NCBI GenBank assembly: GCA_044222395.1
Contig: JBGANK010000007.1
Location: 33,526-97,525, forward strand
Direction: 5' to 3'
From: JAEUMD01 sp044222395
Lineage (GTDB): Bacteria > Pseudomonadota > Alphaproteobacteria > Rhizobiales > Hyphomicrobiaceae
DNA length: 64,000 nucleotides
Part shown: positions 16,095 to 25,048 of the stretch, piece by piece
How positions within the stretch are numbered: the stretch's first letter is position 1
Layout: each line of letters opens with the position of its first letter
Position numbers and translations under genes: made by a program
The notes under the pieces: generated by a model
The model's input: the letters and a program-made list of their open reading frames with translations, nothing else
The model's database searches: none
Told to the model about the DNA's origin: nothing

Positions 16095-17942
16095 ATGCGT
16101 CGGAGGGGGTGCGCTGGAGTAGCCGGTATCGGCGCGCTGCTGCTCAACGGCATTGCGTCGGATGCGCGTGCGCAGCCTCCGGTCGACATTTCTGGCGAAC
16201 TGGAATTCTCGGTCATCTCGCGCCAGCTGCCGAGTGATGACCACCACGAGGTCGCCTCCCAGGTGCTGGCCTTCACCCACGCCTCGACCTATCTGTGGCA
16301 GCCCTGGATCGCGACGGTGAGCGCCGACTTCAATGCTGCGTTCGAGGCCAGCACCGACGGCGGTCTCGGCCAGGCGACCAGCATTGGTGGCGATCTGTTG
16401 ATTTCGGCACTGCCTCAATCCCGATATCCCGTCCAGATCTTCTTTTCGGCCAGCGACAATCATTTCGACGGCGACTACTCGATGGACTATTCGCGCTTGC
16501 GTGCTGGCGTGTCGGGACGGGCGGCATTCACCGATCGATTCACCATGGACTATCTGTTCAGCCACGATCAGCTGGACCGGAAGGAGTTTGGCGCCGTGGC
16601 CGCGCAGCGTGCCGAAACCACGCTGCGGCACAGCTTCGATATCGGCGAGCTGCCGCTCAGCATCACTGATGTCGGCCTCTCGCTGGCCTACTACAACACC
16701 GATTTCAAGAGCGGCATTTCCGGCGATCCCGACAATTCCACTCAATCGCTGGCAGGAACCGTCTTTTATCGGGCGGCACCGCTGGAGCGCGTCACGCACG
16801 ACATGAGCGCCACGCTCGTATCCGAAAAGTCCATTTACAAGAATGATCACTTCGACCGGCTGATGGGACAGGCCGTCGGCACGGCTCAGTGGCGCTCTCC
16901 ATCCAACGACGTCGTCACCACCAGTGCGATGCGCATGATGGTGCAGCAGATCGACCATCGCTTCGCTCAAGAAAAGACCGATACCGACAGTGCCGTCTTT
17001 GCCGCATCGGCCGGCGTCAGTTGGCGTGCAAGCGACCAACTCTCCATGACGCTTGGTGCACGCGCCAGCGCGGAGCGCATCCAAACTCTGGCTGATGAAA
17101 ATGGCATCGTGCAGCCGGAAGTGGTGCGGTCGAATTTGGCCGCTGGCCTGCTGGGATCGATGGACTACCGGTCGCTGACCCAGCAAGTCGGCGGGTTCAA
17201 CTGGAATTGGGACGCACGCTTATTCGGTGATCTGGGATACACCACCAACCGCCAGAACACGGTGTTGTACGAGCGGATCTATGGCCCCAAGAGTGACGCC
17301 GGGGTCAGCATCGGCCATAGCTTCGATCGCGCGATCGGCATGCCCTGGCTTGATACTGTCAACTATACGTTCCACCAGGAGATCGGCTTCTCCCATTACA
17401 GCTACTACGAGGAATTCAAGCCATTCGTCACGCACAGCTCATCGATCTCGAAGGGCTTCGAGGACGAACGCGGCTCGAGCTACATCCGCCTTTTTATGCG
17501 CGACACCCACAGCTTTGGCGACAGACTGGAAGAGTATCAATCCGCGCAGTTCGATTTCACACGGCACATGCAGCTCAGCAGCAACCAGAGCATCCAGGGC
17601 AGTGTGGGCGTTCAAGTGGTTCGCCAGAACCGCTATGGCACCGATGATTTCTACGTATTCACCCCGGCCGACATCCAATACGAATATCGCGATCTTTTTG
17701 GATATACGGGTCTGAGCTTTACGTCCGGCGTGCGGATCAATGCATTCGGACCCAATGACCCTGCACATGATTGGAGCGAGCAGTTGAGCCCCAATATGTT
17801 CCGCAACGATTGGCGGAACCGGCTGCAGTATCGCATCGGCGAGCTTTCAGTGCTGTTGGAAGGCTCGCTTTTCCAGGTTGATGGGGATCTCGGATACTAC
17901 GTGAGGTTTGCCGGCCGTCGCAACTTCGACTTTACGGACTAG
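16095..17942 (+). CDS. Outer-membrane beta-barrel, putative porin of a cytochrome conduit
   Basis: A 615-residue protein. I place the start at the ATG at 16095, preceded by a G-rich site, because it gives a signal peptide of about 27 residues ending ARAQ. The mature chain is a long series of alternating polar/hydrophobic strands rich in Tyr, Phe, Trp and Ser, ending with aromatic strands and Phe near the C-terminus (RRNFDFTD), as expected for an outer-membrane barrel. There are no CXXCH motifs and no MtrB-type CXXC near the N-terminus. Size and setting fit a porin that could enclose a periplasmic cytochrome, but membership of the MtrB, OmbB or PioB families cannot be decided by eye. PEP-CTERM-associated barrels are an alternative. 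Confidence 0.7.
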   Translation: MRRRGCAGVAGIGALLLNGIASDARAQPPVDISGELEFSVISRQLPSDDHHEVASQVLAFTHASTYLWQPWIATVSADFNAAFEASTDGGLGQATSIGGDLLISALPQSRYPVQIFFSASDNHFDGDYSMDYSRLRAGVSGRAAFTDRFTMDYLFSHDQLDRKEFGAVAAQRAETTLRHSFDIGELPLSITDVGLSLAYYNTDFKSGISGDPDNSTQSLAGTVFYRAAPLERVTHDMSATLVSEKSIYKNDHFDRLMGQAVGTAQWRSPSNDVVTTSAMRMMVQQIDHRFAQEKTDTDSAVFAASAGVSWRASDQLSMTLGARASAERIQTLADENGIVQPEVVRSNLAAGLLGSMDYRSLTQQVGGFNWNWDARLFGDLGYTTNRQNTVLYERIYGPKSDAGVSIGHSFDRAIGMPWLDTVNYTFHQEIGFSHYSYYEEFKPFVTHSSSISKGFEDERGSSYIRLFMRDTHSFGDRLEEYQSAQFDFTRHMQLSSNQSIQGSVGVQVVRQNRYGTDDFYVFTPADIQYEYRDLFGYTGLSFTSGVRINAFGPNDPAHDWSEQLSPNMFRNDWRNRLQYRIGELSVLLEGSLFQVDGDLGYYVRFAGRRNFDFTD

Positions 17943-18293
17943 ACTCTCACGCCCCCGGTCGAAGCAATCCGAACAGCGCACGCGCATCAAGGCGCGCAGG
18001 AACCTGCGTGAAGTCGTAATATCGGACAGCTGTAGCCGGCAATACACCAGCGCACGCTCGATGTCGCGGCATTGGCTATCTCGAGTTCGCGCAGCATCGC
18101 AATTTTTGGCGCTGCCGCAGGAAGGCCTTCAAAGATTGTCCAACGCGATTTGCAAGTTTGTTTGCGAAAATTTTCCAATGTCGAATGTGCACGCTTCGTC
18201 GACTGCGACTAGCATTCAACCATCGGCGTAACCTAGCTGACTGTGATCGGAAAACAGGTATAGTGGCGCAACGAAGAATGTAGGGGGAAGGCG
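17943..18293. other. Intergenic region before the second triheme pair
   Basis: 350 bases without a supported gene. It ends with a plausible promoter for the long operon that follows: CTGACT at 18237-18242, a 16-base spacer, and TATAGT at 18259-18264, about 30 bases before the start codon. Confidence 0.5.
18237..18264 (+). promoter_or_regulatory. Candidate promoter of the long cytochrome operon
   Basis: A -35-like CTGACT and a -10-like TATAGT are separated by 16 bases, directly upstream of a good GGGGGAAGG ribosome binding site and the ATG at 18294. All genes from 18294 to 31298 follow on the same strand, with gaps under about 115 bases and mostly overlaps, so this may drive the whole set. 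Confidence 0.4.
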
Positions 18294-18713
18294 ATGCGCA
18301 GTAAGATGAAGGCTGCTCGGTTCTCGCTCGTGACGCTGCTTGCAATGGTAGCAGCAATTTTTGCAGCAGCCCTGTTTCATGACAACGAGGCGAAAGCCGA
18401 GTATGGCGACGTCGTCATAAACAACTATTCCGACGCCGCTGGCATTCGTCCGGTCGTCTTTCCTCACTGGTTTCATCGAATTCGATTTCGCTGCAAAGTC
18501 TGCCACGCTGACTTGGGATTCAAGTTCAAGGCCGGCGGCAACGACATCAATATGCTGAAGATCTTCGACGGCCAGTTCTGCGGGCACTGTCATAACAACG
18601 CCATCGCCTGGGGTGTCGAGAACTGCGTGTTGTGCCACTCGGGCGTACCCAACATGAAGACCCGTGCACACAACAGCACTTCCGACCGTCTCGTCGCGCC
18701 GGTCGCCAAATAG
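18294..18713 (+). CDS. Triheme c7-like cytochrome, short form (second copy)
   Basis: A 139-residue exported protein with a signal peptide ending AKAE. Three CXXCH motifs (CKVCH, CGHCH, CVLCH) sit in the same framework as the 9326 gene product: EYGDVVINNYSD, RPVVFPHWFHRIRFRCKVCHADLGFKFK, FCGHCH, WGVENCVLCHSG. It precedes a long-form triheme gene by 29 bases, the reverse order of the first pair. It is the first gene of the long operon. Confidence 0.93.
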   Translation: MRSKMKAARFSLVTLLAMVAAIFAAALFHDNEAKAEYGDVVINNYSDAAGIRPVVFPHWFHRIRFRCKVCHADLGFKFKAGGNDINMLKIFDGQFCGHCHNNAIAWGVENCVLCHSGVPNMKTRAHNSTSDRLVAPVAK

Positions 18714-18742
18714 GCGAAGCTGCGAGATCAAGGAGCGCCATC

Positions 18743-19540
18743 ATGAAGATCTCTACCGACGTTCTCTTCGTCCGCGCTGCAGCCGTCCTTGCCCTGCTGG
18801 GATTGGCGGTCGCTGGTGGGTTGTCACTCGCTGGCCAAAGCCACGCGCAGCAGGCACAGCCGCCTCAACCCGCCCAGCAGGCGCCGCAGGGGCCGCAGAA
18901 GAGCCCAGCCAACACGTTCAATCGTCTATTGAAAGCACCCACGGCAAAGAACGCCACTCCAACCGATGACGGTATTCACGATGCGCAGAACCCGGGCACG
19001 GGAATGCTGCAATGGCCGTCTGAAGCGTTCACCGAATTCAAGAAGTCGAACGACGGCAATCTGGTCGATTGGGTCGGGACCTTGAAGGATGGCAAGATCG
19101 CGCCCTGGTTTGATTTCGAGAAGAAGACGACTGAGCCGTTCCTGTTCGATCTGGTGATCGTGCGTGAAGTCAAGGGCAGCATGCCCAACGTCGTCTTCCC
19201 GCATGAAGCGCACACACAGTGGCTCGACTGCTCGAACTGCCATGACGAGATCTTCATTCCGCAAAAGGGCGCCAACGAGATCAGCATGGCGGCAATCCTG
19301 CTCGGTCAGAAGTGCGGCGTATGCCACGGCCGCGTAGCCTTCCCGGTGACGGACTGTCGGCGATGCCATGCCAATCCGAAGACAGCCGAGCAGCTGCGCG
19401 CGCTGGCGGAGAAATCGAACTGGGCCAAGACGACGGGTATGGCTGCCAACAAGCCGCCGGAGACGCCTGCGAAGGATGCGACAACAAAGGATGCGACAAC
19501 AAAGGATACGACAACAAAGGATACGACCACTAAGAAATAG
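18743..19540 (+). CDS. Triheme c7-like cytochrome, long form, with C-terminal repeat tail
   Basis: A 265-residue protein. The ATG at 18743 has a perfect AAGGAG 7 bases upstream. A signal peptide ends AQAQ near residue 33, followed by a Gln/Pro-rich linker. Then come VFPHEAHTQWLDCSNCHDEIF, CGVCHGRVAFPVTDCRRCH with three CXXCH motifs. The C-terminus is a run of KDATT/KDTTT pentapeptides, coded by four imperfect 15-base direct repeats at about 19475-19532, giving a charged, probably disordered tail absent from the two paralogs. Such repeats may vary in number between strains. Confidence 0.92.
   Translation: MKISTDVLFVRAAAVLALLGLAVAGGLSLAGQSHAQQAQPPQPAQQAPQGPQKSPANTFNRLLKAPTAKNATPTDDGIHDAQNPGTGMLQWPSEAFTEFKKSNDGNLVDWVGTLKDGKIAPWFDFEKKTTEPFLFDLVIVREVKGSMPNVVFPHEAHTQWLDCSNCHDEIFIPQKGANEISMAAILLGQKCGVCHGRVAFPVTDCRRCHANPKTAEQLRALAEKSNWAKTTGMAANKPPETPAKDATTKDATTKDTTTKDTTTKK
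19475..19532 (+). repeat. 15-base tandem repeat inside the triheme gene
   Basis: Four near-identical units of AAGGATGCGACAACA (the later ones with ATAC for ATGC) code for Lys-Asp-Ala/Thr-Thr-Thr. The unit is a multiple of three, so copy-number change keeps the frame. Confidence 0.85.
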
Positions 19541-19652
19541 CCGGTGTCCAACGAGTGGCGCGAGCGCCCTGCTATTAGGCCGCACGCAGTAAGTCGGCTT
19601 CCTGCTTCGGGGCTCGCCCCCGGGCGGAGCCTCTCCAGAAGGAGCGCACATC

Positions 19653-20570
19653 ATGCGACATCGTCTTGCACTGTTGAGCGCCGCGATGCTTTGCTTCGCG
19701 AAACTAGCAGCCACGCCTGCAACCGCCGAACAAGCTCAGCGCGTGCCGCCTAATCAAGCAATCGTCGAACAGAAGAGGCAATTGGTCGAGAACATGGCCT
19801 TCCGGTCGGTCGCCGCCAAGACAATCGCTGAAAGCGGTGACAAGGATGCGATCGCGGCGCTGGAGAAAGCCAAAAGCCTGATCGAAGATGCCAAGACGGC
19901 AAGTGTCGGCGGACAATTCAAGGAAGCCGACGACAAGCTCAACGAAGCCCTGAAGCTGATCAACGACCACTCCAGGCGCCTGACGCTGGGCTCGGTGGAC
20001 GCTGAGCGCGACAAGGTGCTTTTCGAGCGGCGCCGCCACGCCGTTGAGACCTTCTTGAACGCTTATGAGCGGGTCTCGACGGATCCCAAGGCGGATTCGA
20101 AATCCGATCCCAAGGCCGATACCTCGCAGCTGCCGAAGGAACACACGCGCTGGATCGCCGAGAAGCTCGCGGAGGCCGACGCTCTGGCGGCGAAAGGCCA
20201 GCATGAAAAGGCGCAGGAGCCGCTCGGTGCCGCCTACGAGCGCACGCGCGAGCTGATCCGCTCCATGCGCGCTGGCCAGACTCTCACGAGAGACCTGAAC
20301 TTCGCGACTCCGGAGGAGGAGTACAAGTACGAGATCAAGCGAAATGACAGCTTCTTCGCGCTGCTCGAATTCGCCATCGCCGAGAAGACGCCGAGCGGCA
20401 GCGTCATCGAGCGCATTCACCAGAGCCGCGACAAGGCGCGCGAGGTGCGAGGGAATGCAGAGGCAATGGCAAAGAAGGGTGACTATCCGGGGGCTATCAC
20501 GGAGCTGAACTCGTCGACCAGCGTCTTGCTTCAGGCGATCCGGCTGAGCGGGATCTATGTTCCTGGCTGA
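19653..20570 (+). CDS. Periplasmic helical protein of unrecognised family (paralog of 20593)
   Basis: A 305-residue protein with a signal peptide ending ATAE near residue 26. The mature protein is almost entirely helical and rich in Ala, Glu and Lys, with TPR-like helical hairpins (GDKDAIAALEKAKSLIEDAKTASVGGQFKEADDKLNEALKLI). The C-terminal third is shared with the next gene: FATPEEEYKYEIKRNDSF, then helices ending KGDYPGAITELNSSTSVLLQAIRLSGI. A short DPKADSK repeat lies in the middle linker. No cysteine in a heme motif and no catalytic signature. Position between triheme and NHL genes implies a structural or assembly role in the cytochrome system. The function is unknown. Confidence 0.85.
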   Translation: MRHRLALLSAAMLCFAKLAATPATAEQAQRVPPNQAIVEQKRQLVENMAFRSVAAKTIAESGDKDAIAALEKAKSLIEDAKTASVGGQFKEADDKLNEALKLINDHSRRLTLGSVDAERDKVLFERRRHAVETFLNAYERVSTDPKADSKSDPKADTSQLPKEHTRWIAEKLAEADALAAKGQHEKAQEPLGAAYERTRELIRSMRAGQTLTRDLNFATPEEEYKYEIKRNDSFFALLEFAIAEKTPSGSVIERIHQSRDKAREVRGNAEAMAKKGDYPGAITELNSSTSVLLQAIRLSGIYVPG

Positions 20571-20592
20571 CGATTGCAGGGGAGGGGAAGCC

Positions 20593-21489
20593 ATGTTCGC
20601 CGCGAAGGCCGCGATGCGCGCGTTTGGCGCTGCCTTGGCGGTGACGTGTGCGATGTGGGGCAGCCCTCTTTGGGCCCAGCAGCCGGCGGACGCCAAGAGC
20701 GAGGTGGAACGTCTGCTCCGCCAGAAGTCGATAATGCTGGAGGCCTATCTCGCATCGAAGAAAGTCGTCGAGGCGGTCAACAGCGGCGACCAGAAGAACA
20801 TTGAGGCGGTCGATCGTGCGCGCGCCGACCTTGCCGAAGGTGTCGCAGCGCTGGGCAAAGGTGAGCTTACGCGCGCCGACCAGAGCCTCAATGCCGGACT
20901 GCGTCAGATCTCGGCCTTGATGTTGCAGCAAGGCACGCGTGCCGCGAATCCCGCAGCCAAGAAAACCGAATTCCAATCCCGACGAACACAGATCGATTCG
21001 TTTATCAAGTCCCTGGAAGCCGGCAGCGACGCAGCCTCGCCAGGACCCTGGACCGCGCGCCTGACGGTTGCCAAGAAAGGGCTCGAGCAGGCTGACGCAC
21101 TGTTCGCGGAGGACAAGTTCACAGAGGCAAACGCCCGGCTCGTCTCGATCTATGAAGAGGTCGTGGTCATCGTCAGTGAGGCCCGGCGCAATCAGTCCAT
21201 CATCTACCAGCTGCATTTTGCAACGCCGGCGGATGAATTCAAATACGAGCTCAATCGGAACAAGAGCTATGAAGTTCTTGTGGACATTGCGCTGGGGGAG
21301 AAGGAGAATCCTGATAAGGATTTGCACCCGTATATTCGGAAGCTCGTCGAACAAAGTCGAGAATTGCGAGAGCAGGCTTCGACGCAGGCGACGAGCGGAG
21401 ATCATGTCACTGCAATAGGAACTCTTGAGAACGCGACAAAGCTTCTCGTCAAGGCACTTCGCAGCGCCGGCGTAATGGTGATGGAGTAG
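20593..21489 (+). CDS. Periplasmic helical protein of unrecognised family (paralog of 19653)
   Basis: A 298-residue protein with GGAGGGG just before the ATG, a signal peptide ending LWAQ, then long helices. It shares with the upstream gene the block FATPADEFKYELNRNKSY followed by a helix, QSRELREQ and GDHVTAIGTLENATKLLVKALRSAGV. The similarity is clear in the last 110 residues and weaker before, so the pair arose by an old tandem duplication. No known domain is recognised, although the helical hairpins resemble TPR or DUF-type scaffolds. It is separated from its neighbours by 22 and 4 bases. Confidence 0.85.
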   Translation: MFAAKAAMRAFGAALAVTCAMWGSPLWAQQPADAKSEVERLLRQKSIMLEAYLASKKVVEAVNSGDQKNIEAVDRARADLAEGVAALGKGELTRADQSLNAGLRQISALMLQQGTRAANPAAKKTEFQSRRTQIDSFIKSLEAGSDAASPGPWTARLTVAKKGLEQADALFAEDKFTEANARLVSIYEEVVVIVSEARRNQSIIYQLHFATPADEFKYELNRNKSYEVLVDIALGEKENPDKDLHPYIRKLVEQSRELREQASTQATSGDHVTAIGTLENATKLLVKALRSAGVMVME

Positions 21490-21493
21490 GCGA

Positions 21494-22600
21494 TTGGGCA
21501 GACTCGATTCAGTTGCGCTGGTGATGAGTCGTGGGGTGGCTGCTGCCGCTTTGCTGGCGCTCGCCTCGTGCACATCCGCAGATCAATTGAGCTTGCCGAA
21601 GCCCGGCGAGAGCAGCGGGGCGGCCAGCGACAAACAACAAGGCGTTGAATGGCCCGCTCCACCGGAGAAGGCGCGCTATCGCTTGAGCGCCGTGCTGGTG
21701 GGCGAACAGACGGTCACCGGCAAGAACTCAGGCAGCGACTTCCTGTCGGATGTGGGCCGCGCGATCGCCGGTCTCGCGGTCGGCCAACAAAAGTACAAAG
21801 AGCTTCAGCGGCCGACATCGGGACTGACCCTCGAAGACGGCTCGGTGCTGGTGGTGGACGCGGGCCTGAAGGCGCTGGTTCGCTTCGATTTCGCCAACAA
21901 GGAATTCGCGATCTGGAGCGAAACCGGCGAAAATCGTGGCTTCAGGTCGCCGGTCGCTGTCGCGGGCGACGGTGAAGGCGGCTATTTGGTTTCCGATTCC
22001 GAACTCGCCAAGGTCGTACGGCTCGGCAAGGATGGCAAGCCGCGCGGGGAGTTTGGTGCTGGCGCCTTCACTCGCCCCACTGGCATCGTACGCGATCCCG
22101 GTAGCGGCGCAATTTTCGTGGCCGATTCCGCCAAGCACGTGGTCAAGAAGTTCAGCTCGTCTGGCGCTCTGCTGGCGACCATTGGCGGACCGGGCGAGGC
22201 GGTGGGCCAATTCAACGCTCCCACCTATCTCAGCTTTGCCAATGGCCGATTGTTCGTCAGCGATACGCTGAATTTCCGCGTCCAGTCGTTCGATGCGAAC
22301 GGCGCCTCGCCCACCAGCTTCGGCAAGGCCGGTCTCTACGTCGGCCAGTTCACGCGGCCCAAGGGCGTGGCCATCGGTGGCGACGGTCGGATCTATGTCG
22401 TCGAGTCGCGGCAAGACCATCTGCTGGTATTCGACCCCAAGGGCCAGCTGCTGTTGCCGATCGAAGGCCGCGGCGCGGTTGGCGCGTTCTACTTGCCCGC
22501 AGGAGTGTGGACGGACTCCAAGAACAACGTCTACGTTGCCGACATGTTCAATGGCCGCGTCGTCGTCCTAAAAGAACTCACCAAGTTGTCCGAGGGGTAG
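21494..22600 (+). CDS. NHL-repeat beta-propeller lipoprotein (second)
   Basis: A 368-residue protein read from a TTG at 21494 (GGAG 7 bases upstream); an ATG at 21524 is a plausible alternative. The lipobox ALASC marks a lipoprotein. After a Ser/Gly linker there are at least five blades of the form GYLVSDSELAKVVRLG, GAIFVADSAKHVVKKFS, GRLFVSDTLNFRVQSFD, GRIYVVESRQDHLLVFD and NNVYVADMFNGRVVVL. It is related to the 12712 product, including the shared blade ending FGKxGxYxGQF. It sits two bases before the 11-heme gene, which suggests the propeller scaffolds or docks that cytochrome. Confidence 0.92.
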   Translation: MGRLDSVALVMSRGVAAAALLALASCTSADQLSLPKPGESSGAASDKQQGVEWPAPPEKARYRLSAVLVGEQTVTGKNSGSDFLSDVGRAIAGLAVGQQKYKELQRPTSGLTLEDGSVLVVDAGLKALVRFDFANKEFAIWSETGENRGFRSPVAVAGDGEGGYLVSDSELAKVVRLGKDGKPRGEFGAGAFTRPTGIVRDPGSGAIFVADSAKHVVKKFSSSGALLATIGGPGEAVGQFNAPTYLSFANGRLFVSDTLNFRVQSFDANGASPTSFGKAGLYVGQFTRPKGVAIGGDGRIYVVESRQDHLLVFDPKGQLLLPIEGRGAVGAFYLPAGVWTDSKNNVYVADMFNGRVVVLKELTKLSEG

Positions 22601-22602
22601 GA

Positions 22603-25038
22603 ATGCGGCCGCGCTTGTTACCCCTTCTCCGGATCGTCACACGGGTCGCCCTGCTCTGCGCGCTGTGCGCGCTTGCGCCGCTGATCGACCCTGCGCACGC
22701 CGATCGCTTCGCCGACATCGCCAACACCAAGCACAATCTAGCGCTCAGCGGACCAGGCAAGGTGCGCTCCAACCAGGACCAGATCTGCGTATTCTGCCAC
22801 ACGCCACACGCTGCCAATGAGCAGGCACCTCCGCCGCTTTGGAACCGGGTCCTCTCTAACGCGACCTACAAGCCGTATGCCTCTTCGTCGTTCGACGCCG
22901 GCAGGCGGCCCGGCTGGCATGACTATGGCGGTGCGGGCCAGCCGGGCGGAGCTTCCAAGCTCTGCCTGTCATGCCATGACGGTACGATCGCGCTGGGCTC
23001 GGTGCTGGTGCTTGGCGGACGCACGAACCCGGACATCAAGGTTTCGGGCACTGCGCCCGACGGAACGATGCCTGCCGGCGAGGGAGCATCGAGCGGCTTC
23101 ACGCGACGCCTGGGAACCGACCTCACCAACGATCACCCGATCTCGTTCACCTACGATGACCGGCTCGCAAACGACGACGGCGAGTTGCGCCGTCCGACGG
23201 CGACGCCGGATGTGGGTCCACGCAAGCCCGGTCACCAGCCGGCTCTGCCGCTGTCGGGCACCATGCTGGAATGCACGTCGTGTCACGATCCGCATATCCG
23301 CGGCACCGGCCCAGAGAACATCAAGTTCCTGCGGCTCAACCGGTTCCAGGAAGTTCCGGCAACGAGCCCATTCTTCGAAAAGCAGCGCGACCAGATTTGC
23401 CTAGGTTGCCATGAAAAGGAAGGCTGGATCGACTCCGCCCACGCCAACCTGAACGTCGCCAACGAGACCTACACCGCCAACGCCGCCAACCTCAGGGAGT
23501 TTCCGGTTGGAATGCAGGTCTGGCGCGCCGGCTGCCTGAACTGCCATGACACGCATACTGTTCGTGGCGCCCGGCGTCTGGTCCGCGAGGCCACCGACAG
23601 CATCCTGCGTCCCAAGCAGGGCGGCCAGTCGGCCATCGAGGAAGGCTGCTACCAGTGCCATTCCTCGACCGAGCACGTATTGAACGGCCAGGGCGTGCAG
23701 GGCTCGAGCGTTCCCGACATCAAGCAGGACTTCTTGAGCCCGCGGCGCATGCCGATCGATGAACGCCCTGAGGTGCACGACATCGGCACTGGTTCAGAGC
23801 CCCAACCGGGCAAGGACTTCATCGAGAGCCGCAAGCTGCTCGGCCGCGGCAGCGACCGCAATCGCCATGTCGAGTGCACGGATTGCCATCATCCGCATCG
23901 CGTGATCCGCAACCGCATCTTCAACGCCGTGCCCTCGGTTCCTGACATCGTCGGCACGCGCGATCGAACCCCGGGCGTTCCGCAGACCAACATCGCCTCG
24001 GGCGTGCTGCGTGGCAGTTGGGGCGTCGAGCCGGTTTACGGTTCGCCCGACTTCCTGGCGCCGCCCGCGGTCTTCAACATCAAACGGGGCAATCCGCCGG
24101 TTTTGGGCTCTACGGCCGCCTCCGCGCCGTGGGTCACGCGCGAATATCAGGTCTGCCTCAAGTGCCACTCCACCTATGGCTACAACCGGCCTCCTGAGCT
24201 GGGGCAGAGCCGTGGCGGCACGCCGCCGGGAACCAACGCCGTCAAGCGCTACACCGATCAGGCGATGGAATTCCAGGCCCCACCGGGCGACAAGGGCGAG
24301 CCGACCAAGGTCGTCAACGGCGAGTTGCAAGCCATTCACCGCTCGTGGCATCCGGTAATCGCCGAGACCGGTCGCACGCCTGAGATCCGCGGCGACGCCG
24401 ACCCCAATCTGTGGCTTCCGCCGTGGAACCTGCCTGACCAGATCGGCGTGCAGACCATGTATTGCTCGGATTGTCATGGCTCGGAGACCGCGCCGGCCAC
24501 CATTATACCGAACGGTGGCGAGAACGGCCGCTCGTGGGGCCCTCACGGCTCAGTCAACAACTTCATCCTGAAGGGCGGCTTCAGCGCAAATACCGGCAAG
24601 CCGGGCACCGAGGGTGACATCTGCTTCAAGTGCCACAGGTACGAGGCCTATGCGACGGAGGCGGGCACCGACCTCAGGAGCGGCTTCTCGACCGGAAGCG
24701 GCGGCGACAAGAAGAACCTGCACGCATTCCACGCTGACAAGCTCGATCGTAATCTGCAGTGCACCTGGTGCCATATAGCAGTTCCACATGGATGGAAGAA
24801 CAAGGCGTTCCTCGTCAACCTGAACGACGTGGGTCCGGAAGGCGGCCTGCCGCCCGGAACCGAGGTTCGCATCGGCGACAACGGCCCGCCATACACGAAC
24901 GGACCGTACTACCTCGGCTCCGTTTTGAAGGTTCTCCAATTCGCCAAGAGCGGTGACTGGGACCCCGACAATTGCGGCTCCAAATCGGGCAAGAAGGGCA
25001 AGGACTGGATGAAGGAAGCTTGCGCGAACCTGCCATGA
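22603..25038 (+). CDS. Undecaheme (11-heme) cytochrome c with N-terminal OmcE-like module
   Basis: An 811-residue secreted protein. GAGGGG lies before the ATG, and a signal peptide ends AHAD. I count eleven CXXCH: CVFCH, CLSCH, CTSCH, CLGCH, CLNCH, CYQCH, CTDCH, CLKCH, CSDCH, CFKCH and CTWCH. The first about 280 residues repeat the layout of the tetraheme at 13909: TKHNLALS, CVFCHTPHAAN, PPLWNR, CLSCHDGTIA, LGTDLTNDHPI, ECTSCHDPH, QICLGCH. The rest has five CxxCHxxx[P/T]H-like groups and long loops. No lipobox is seen, so it is soluble or secreted. It is the largest cytochrome in the island and the likely terminal or extracellular component. Confidence 0.93.
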   Translation: MRPRLLPLLRIVTRVALLCALCALAPLIDPAHADRFADIANTKHNLALSGPGKVRSNQDQICVFCHTPHAANEQAPPPLWNRVLSNATYKPYASSSFDAGRRPGWHDYGGAGQPGGASKLCLSCHDGTIALGSVLVLGGRTNPDIKVSGTAPDGTMPAGEGASSGFTRRLGTDLTNDHPISFTYDDRLANDDGELRRPTATPDVGPRKPGHQPALPLSGTMLECTSCHDPHIRGTGPENIKFLRLNRFQEVPATSPFFEKQRDQICLGCHEKEGWIDSAHANLNVANETYTANAANLREFPVGMQVWRAGCLNCHDTHTVRGARRLVREATDSILRPKQGGQSAIEEGCYQCHSSTEHVLNGQGVQGSSVPDIKQDFLSPRRMPIDERPEVHDIGTGSEPQPGKDFIESRKLLGRGSDRNRHVECTDCHHPHRVIRNRIFNAVPSVPDIVGTRDRTPGVPQTNIASGVLRGSWGVEPVYGSPDFLAPPAVFNIKRGNPPVLGSTAASAPWVTREYQVCLKCHSTYGYNRPPELGQSRGGTPPGTNAVKRYTDQAMEFQAPPGDKGEPTKVVNGELQAIHRSWHPVIAETGRTPEIRGDADPNLWLPPWNLPDQIGVQTMYCSDCHGSETAPATIIPNGGENGRSWGPHGSVNNFILKGGFSANTGKPGTEGDICFKCHRYEAYATEAGTDLRSGFSTGSGGDKKNLHAFHADKLDRNLQCTWCHIAVPHGWKNKAFLVNLNDVGPEGGLPPGTEVRIGDNGPPYTNGPYYLGSVLKVLQFAKSGDWDPDNCGSKSGKKGKDWMKEACANLP

Positions 25039-25048
25039 GGACCGCGCC

